Positions 13,679 through 16,395 of a stretch of DNA of 16,395 nt are shown here, piece by piece. The position numbers and the translations under genes were made by a program. This DNA is from an uncultured Lachnospiraceae bacterium (GTDB taxonomy: Bacteria > Bacillota > Clostridia > Lachnospirales > Lachnospiraceae). The stretch covers positions 1 through 16,395 of the forward strand of contig CAMWYL010000028.1 in the NCBI GenBank assembly GCA_947178465.1. The letters are read 5' to 3'. The stretch's first letter is position 1. Each line of letters starts with the position of its first letter. The notes beneath the pieces are model-generated. The model did no database searches, was not told the origin of the DNA, and saw only the letters and a program-made list of their open reading frames with translations.

Positions 13679-13707
13679 TTGCCATGTTGCGGAACGCCGG
13701 ATATAAT
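13679..13707 (+). promoter_or_regulatory. Promoter of mscL
   Basis: TTGCCA (13679-13684) and TATAAT (13702-13707) are 17 nt apart; five and six of six positions match the sigma-A consensus. Transcription should begin near 13714, leaving a leader of about 110 nt. Confidence 0.82.
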
Positions 13708-13719
13708 AATGGAGGAATA

Positions 13720-13786
13720 CACCCTCACCGATAAAGTCAGGGTGGGAATCTATGAGGACTTCGTGATTGATTTCTCGCAAATCAAT
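13720..13786 (+). promoter_or_regulatory. Structured mscL leader with two hairpins
   Basis: Inside the predicted leader, CACCCT (about 13720-13725) pairs with AGGGTG (about 13739-13744). ATTGATTT (13766-13773) pairs perfectly with AAATCAAT (13779-13786) across a 5-nt loop. The second hairpin is A/T-rich. No U-tract follows, so the structures may tune translation or stability rather than end transcription. No known riboswitch class is recognised. Confidence 0.4.
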
Positions 13787-13822
13787 GCCGAATAAAATAC
13801 TTTGGAAAGGTATGGTAACCGT

Positions 13823-14236
13823 ATGAAAAAATTTTTTGATGAATTCAAGCGCTTTATCAGCAAAGGAAACGTGATGGACATGGCGGTCGGCATCATCATC
13901 GGCGGCGCCTTTACCAGCATTGTATCCTCTCTTGTAGAGGACATTATCAATCCGATTCTCGGTCTGTTCGGTGGCATGAATTTTGACCGACTTGTATGGA
14001 ATATCACCGGAGACGTCACTTTAAATTACGGTAAATTCATTACCGCAGTGGTGAACTTCCTGATTATGGCATTGGTGGTATTTCTCATTGTAAAGGCGAT
14101 GAACACCGCCTCCGCAAAGCTCCATAAGGAGGGGCCTCCTGCCACGCCCACAACAAAGAAATGTCCCTACTGCAAATCCGAAATCGCGCTTGAGGCTGTA
14201 AGATGCCCGCACTGCACTTCCACGCTTGAGGATTAA
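13823..14236 (+). CDS. mscL: Large-conductance mechanosensitive channel with C-terminal zinc ribbon
   Basis: Pentameric membrane channel that opens under high tension to release solutes on osmotic downshock. The amphipathic N-terminus KKFFDEFKRFISKGNVMDMA leads into TM1 (VGIIIGGAFTSIVSSLVEDI) with the glycine-rich gate, a short periplasmic loop, and TM2 (FITAVVNFLIMALVVFLIVKAM). The 137-residue protein ends in an added zinc-ribbon motif, C114xxC117 and C128xxC131 (CPYCKSEIALEAVRCPHC), in place of the simple charged bundle of E. coli MscL. This tail is known to me from other Clostridia and Actinobacteria. I chose the ATG at 13823-13825, which matches the family N-terminus; GGAAAGG lies 12 nt upstream. 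An upstream TTG at 13802 is less likely. The stop overlaps that of xpt on the other strand. Confidence 0.95.
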   Translation: MKKFFDEFKRFISKGNVMDMAVGIIIGGAFTSIVSSLVEDIINPILGLFGGMNFDRLVWNITGDVTLNYGKFITAVVNFLIMALVVFLIVKAMNTASAKLHKEGPPATPTTKKCPYCKSEIALEAVRCPHCTSTLED

Positions 14237-14835
14237 TCTCTATGTACGCATACCGGCTGTTCGCGGAAAGTGATTTGGCCGGTAGCTGCGTCCATCGCTT
14301 CAATAATGGCAAGGGATTCGAGCCGGTATCCAAGATTGCGGATGATTCTGCCGCCCGGCTGGAATCCTTTTTCTATGGCAATCCCGATGCCGTCAACGAT
14401 CGCTCCGGCTTCTTTCACAATGGAAATCAGGCCTTGCAGCGCGCAGCCGTTTGCGAGGAAATCATCAATAATTAAAACATGCTCCCCGGCAGAGAGGAAT
14501 TTCTTTGACACAATCACCTGATTTTTGTTCTTATGTGTGAAGGACTCCACCTCCGCGACGTACATCTCCCCGTCGAGGTTTACGCTCTTTGCCTTTTTGG
14601 CGAAAACGACGGGCACCCTAAAATACCGCGCCACGATGCAGGCAATGCCGATTCCTGACGCTTCAATGGTCAGTATCTTGTCTATTTTTTCATTTTGAAA
14701 GCGGCGCAGAAATTCTTCACCCATCTGCTCAAACAGGGCAATATCCATCTGATGATTTAGGAAGCTGTCCACCTTAAGCACATTGCCCTCCTTTACCACG
14801 CCGTCCTTCTGTATCCGTTCCTCAAGAAAATTCAT
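14233..14835 (-). CDS. xpt: Xanthine phosphoribosyltransferase
   Basis: Purine-salvage enzyme that converts xanthine and PRPP to XMP in the cytoplasm. The 200 residues follow B. subtilis Xpt closely. Clear motifs are LKVDSFLNHQMD near the N-terminus, the PRPP-binding loop VLIIDDFLANGCALQGL, GIGIAIEKGFQPGG, and LGYRLESLAII. I chose the ATG at 14833-14835, which matches the Bacillus N-terminus; AAGGA is about 11 nt upstream. An ATG four codons earlier touches the ribosome site. The gene converges on mscL and their stop codons share four bases. In Bacillus this gene sits under a guanine riboswitch and beside pbuX; neither is present here. Confidence 0.95.
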   Translation of the reverse strand: MNFLEERIQKDGVVKEGNVLKVDSFLNHQMDIALFEQMGEEFLRRFQNEKIDKILTIEASGIGIACIVARYFRVPVVFAKKAKSVNLDGEMYVAEVESFTHKNKNQVIVSKKFLSAGEHVLIIDDFLANGCALQGLISIVKEAGAIVDGIGIAIEKGFQPGGRIIRNLGYRLESLAIIEAMDAATGQITFREQPVCVHRD

Positions 14836-15000
14836 CCTTAATCGCATCCTTTCCGTATTCTTCCGGTGTCCTCCCCGTGTCGGGCACAGCTTCGATAATA
14901 TTCTTAAGGAAGCACTGATTAAATCATTGTTCCCTTAAAAAATATCATCCGGAGATTCCACACATGCCGGTTCTTTGGTTTTCTGCCGTGAATTGAGAAA

Positions 15001-15039
15001 TTACATTGCATTTATTATACCATCTTTGCCGCAATGTAA
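15001..15039 (-). promoter_or_regulatory. xpt promoter enclosed in a 9-bp inverted repeat (possible operator)
   Basis: On the minus strand TATAAT (15014-15019) is preceded by TGG, giving the extended -10 form TGnTATAAT; the -35 (TAGTTA) is weak. The perfect inverted repeat TTACATTGC (15001-15009) and GCAATGTAA (15031-15039) brackets this -10. Because the start site would fall inside the left arm, both arms cannot be in the RNA, so this is more likely a DNA operator than a hairpin. A plus-strand TTGAGA-N17-TATACC pair (14993-15021) overlaps it. Confidence 0.6.
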
Positions 15040-15064
15040 CTATTCTTATTTTCCATAATCGCTA

Positions 15065-15093
15065 TTGTATTTTGATTTTTCAAAACTTATAAT
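15065..15093 (+). promoter_or_regulatory. Promoter of the two-component operon
   Basis: TTGTAT (15065-15070) and TATAAT (15088-15093) with a 17-nt spacer. The -10 is perfect and the -35 is partial. The predicted start near 15100 lies just before AAGGAGG at 15104-15110. Confidence 0.68.
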
Positions 15094-15118
15094 GAAATTC
15101 AATAAGGAGGCCTGCACT

Positions 15119-15838
15119 ATGGCAAATATTCTCATTGTGGAAGACAATCACGATTATCAGGAACTGCTGCAAAATTTTCTGGAAAGCGCCGCGCACGAAG
15201 TCACGCCCGCAGGTGACGGTGCGACAGCACTCTCGCTGCTCTCCCGTCATTCCTTTGACTTGATTCTGCTGGATATCATGCTGCCGGGAGACGACGGGTT
15301 TGACATTTGCAGAGAAATTCGGGCACATGGTAATACAACTCCTGTTATCATGCTGACGGCATTGGACAGCGAAGCATACCAGATGCGCGGCTACGAACTT
15401 CAAATCGACGACTATATCACAAAGCCGGTCTCCATGGCGCTTCTTCTGCACAAGGTGGAGGCAATTCTTCGCCGGACAATGCCTGCTGCGGCATGGAGCA
15501 CACACGACACCCTGAACTTTGGAGATATCACTCTGGACCTGCGTACACATACCGTCCGTGTTTCCGACACAGATGTCGTTTTTACGCTCCGTGAATTTGA
15601 AATCCTGCAGGAACTTATGGAGGAACCGGGCTCCGTCGTGACAAGAAAATCCCTGATTGAAAAGCTCTGGGGCTATGACTTTTACGGTGATACACGAATT
15701 GTCGATACTCATATGAAAAATATCCGAAAAAAATTAGGCGCGTCAGACTGTATTGAAACCATCCGGGGTGTCGGTTACAAGCTCCGAAAAGATGACGGAT
15801 TATCCAAAAATACACAGGAAAGCGAGTCATCCCTATGA
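15119..15838 (+). CDS. OmpR/PhoB-family response regulator
   Basis: DNA-binding response regulator of 239 residues. The receiver domain (1 to about 118) has all key residues: acidic pair E8-D9, phospho-acceptor D52 in LLDIMLPGDDG, T80 in MLTALD, and K102 in ITKPVS. A winged-helix output domain follows from about residue 130, with FTLREFEILQELMEEPGSVV, VDTHMKNIRKKL and the RGVGYKL wing. I chose the ATG at 15119-15121 with AAGGAGG 8 nt upstream; the frame is open further upstream but lacks a ribosome site. The stop overlaps the histidine-kinase ATG (ATGA). The target genes are unknown; no transporter is adjacent within the window. Confidence 0.95.
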   Translation: MANILIVEDNHDYQELLQNFLESAAHEVTPAGDGATALSLLSRHSFDLILLDIMLPGDDGFDICREIRAHGNTTPVIMLTALDSEAYQMRGYELQIDDYITKPVSMALLLHKVEAILRRTMPAAAWSTHDTLNFGDITLDLRTHTVRVSDTDVVFTLREFEILQELMEEPGSVVTRKSLIEKLWGYDFYGDTRIVDTHMKNIRKKLGASDCIETIRGVGYKLRKDDGLSKNTQESESSL

Positions 15839-16395
15839 AGAAGCTGACTATCCGAACCTTTCTGTTACTGCTAATCCTCTCCCTGTTTGTCCTTTTATCC
15901 GCATATGGCTGTATGTGGATTTTTCTTCCGTATGCCAATGAGAAAAAGGCACAGCGCACACTCAACGAAAAGGCCGCACAGCTCGTTGACGATTTGCGCC
16001 GGATCCCACAGCAGGACAGCGAGCCGTTCTTTACGGCTTTCCTGCGTGAAACGGACGCGGACTTTGTTCTGTTGGATAAATATGACAGATGTGTCAGCCC
16101 ATTTACCTTTGCGGAGACCGACACTCCCGCTTTTGCGGGCACAAAATATCCGTTCCGTTTTGCCGGTTCTGTCGATGACTATATTCTCATCACCCGCTAC
16201 AGTCCGGCACGCTTTGAGGAAATCACCCGCGCAATGCGGCAGAGCGCTCCCTATGTCGTGCTGATTATTCTTTTGCTGTCCTGCGTCAGCGCGTTTATTT
16301 TCTCGCATTATACGACGCTGCCGATTATCCGAATCAGCAAAATCGCGGACAAAATTGCAAATCTTGACTTCAGCTGGTATTGTCCGGACATGCGG
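15835..16395 (+). CDS. Sensor histidine kinase (partial; catalytic part beyond right edge)
   Basis: The first 187 codons of a membrane sensor kinase. TM1 is formed by FLLLLILSLFVLLSAYGCMW (residues about 9-28). An extracytoplasmic domain of about 110 residues follows and ends near ILITRYSPARFEEITRAM. TM2 is APYVVLIILLLSCVSAFIFS, then PIIRISKIADKIANLDFSW begins a HAMP linker. The phospho-accepting His and the ATPase domain lie past the window. It overlaps the response-regulator stop by 4 nt (ATGA), so the pair is translationally coupled. The sensor domain has no lipoprotein or known ligand motif that I can name. The frame is open to the last base. Confidence 0.92.
   Translation, partial: MKKLTIRTFLLLLILSLFVLLSAYGCMWIFLPYANEKKAQRTLNEKAAQLVDDLRRIPQQDSEPFFTAFLRETDADFVLLDKYDRCVSPFTFAETDTPAFAGTKYPFRFAGSVDDYILITRYSPARFEEITRAMRQSAPYVVLIILLLSCVSAFIFSHYTTLPIIRISKIADKIANLDFSWYCPDMR

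Larger units (their letters stand above)
13546..13822. other. Divergent intergenic region between zinc-ribbon membrane gene and mscL
   Basis: About 277 nt. It contains three AAAATCC direct repeats (13624-13652), the mscL promoter (13679-13707) and the mscL leader with two hairpins. On the minus strand a candidate promoter for the membrane protein is TTGTAG-N17-TAGACT at about 13590-13619, of moderate quality. A 28-codon plus-strand frame with protein-like codons runs from 13709 to 13795, but its ATG overlaps the mscL -10 box, so it would not be on the transcript. Confidence 0.55.
14836..15118. other. Divergent intergenic region between xpt and the response regulator gene
   Basis: About 283 nt. 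It holds the xpt promoter within a 9-bp inverted repeat (15001-15039), the response-regulator promoter (15065-15093), and a long xpt leader. In that leader the arms TTAAGGAA (14904-14911) and TTCCCTTAA (14930-14938) form a stem with one bulge. The conserved core of a purine riboswitch was looked for on the minus strand and not found. Confidence 0.6.

Noticed and set aside
13487..13780. 97-codon minus-strand frame upstream of the zinc-ribbon membrane gene
   Set aside because: It overlaps the membrane protein's N-terminus in another frame and covers the mscL promoter; no ribosome site.
13709..13795. 28-codon plus-strand frame with protein-like composition before mscL
   Set aside because: Its ATG lies inside or next to the mscL -10 box, so the mRNA would start after it; a gene remnant cannot be excluded but is not supported.
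14836..15060. Purine riboswitch upstream of xpt
   Set aside because: Looked for because of the Bacillus precedent; the conserved junction and loop sequences were not seen on the minus strand.
15080..15712. 210-codon minus-strand frame opposite the response regulator
   Set aside because: Antisense shadow; the plus-strand product has all receiver and winged-helix residues.

Overview
The window reads as chromosome of a low-GC Gram-positive anaerobe of the class Clostridia, most likely a Lachnospiraceae-type gut bacterium. This is judged from protein style, strong GGAGG ribosome sites, near-consensus sigma-A promoters, the dnaX-ybaB-recR order, a GGNGT/PKTIDND-type phosphofructokinase and an MscL with a zinc-ribbon tail. 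No rRNA, tRNA, CRISPR array or complete mobile element was seen.

Layout. (1) 1-1478, minus: a self-regulated operon of a small XRE regulator, a DUF3169-type membrane protein and an ABC ATPase cut by the left edge. Its consensus promoter is studded with three copies of one palindromic operator. (2) 1584-2430, plus: a TraX-family membrane protein. (3) 2450-6849, minus: an HD-domain hydrolase, dnaX, ybaB and recR in a tight operon, followed by galM. (4) 6850-8088: an AT-rich accessory patch with a small P-loop kinase-like gene and the frameshifted 3' end of a site-specific recombinase. (5) 8089-11115, minus: an Rrf2 regulator and a three-gene operon encoding a tandem SnoaL/NTF2-like protein, a flavin split-barrel/2[4Fe-4S] ferredoxin fusion, and a sirtuin whose catalytic His is replaced by Gln, as in the ADP-ribosylating class M sirtuins. 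Both promoters carry an identical 22-bp element over the -35 box, so regulator and operon look like one switch. (6) 11219-13545, minus: 6-phosphofructokinase with its promoter and a large stem-loop, then an unrecognised zinc-ribbon membrane protein. (7) 13624-14236, plus: mscL with a consensus promoter, phased upstream repeats and a structured leader. (8) 14233-15039, minus: xanthine phosphoribosyltransferase, ending tail-to-tail on mscL. (9) 15065-16395, plus: an OmpR-type response regulator and its histidine kinase, cut by the right edge.

The most interesting unit is region 5: a compact Rrf2-controlled redox/ADP-ribosylation operon without the macrodomain and lipoylation partners described for class M sirtuins. 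The sequence shows the motif changes and the shared operators directly; a function in redox or nitrosative stress is inference. The window also holds several operator sets that can be read by eye and pair each regulator with its promoter.
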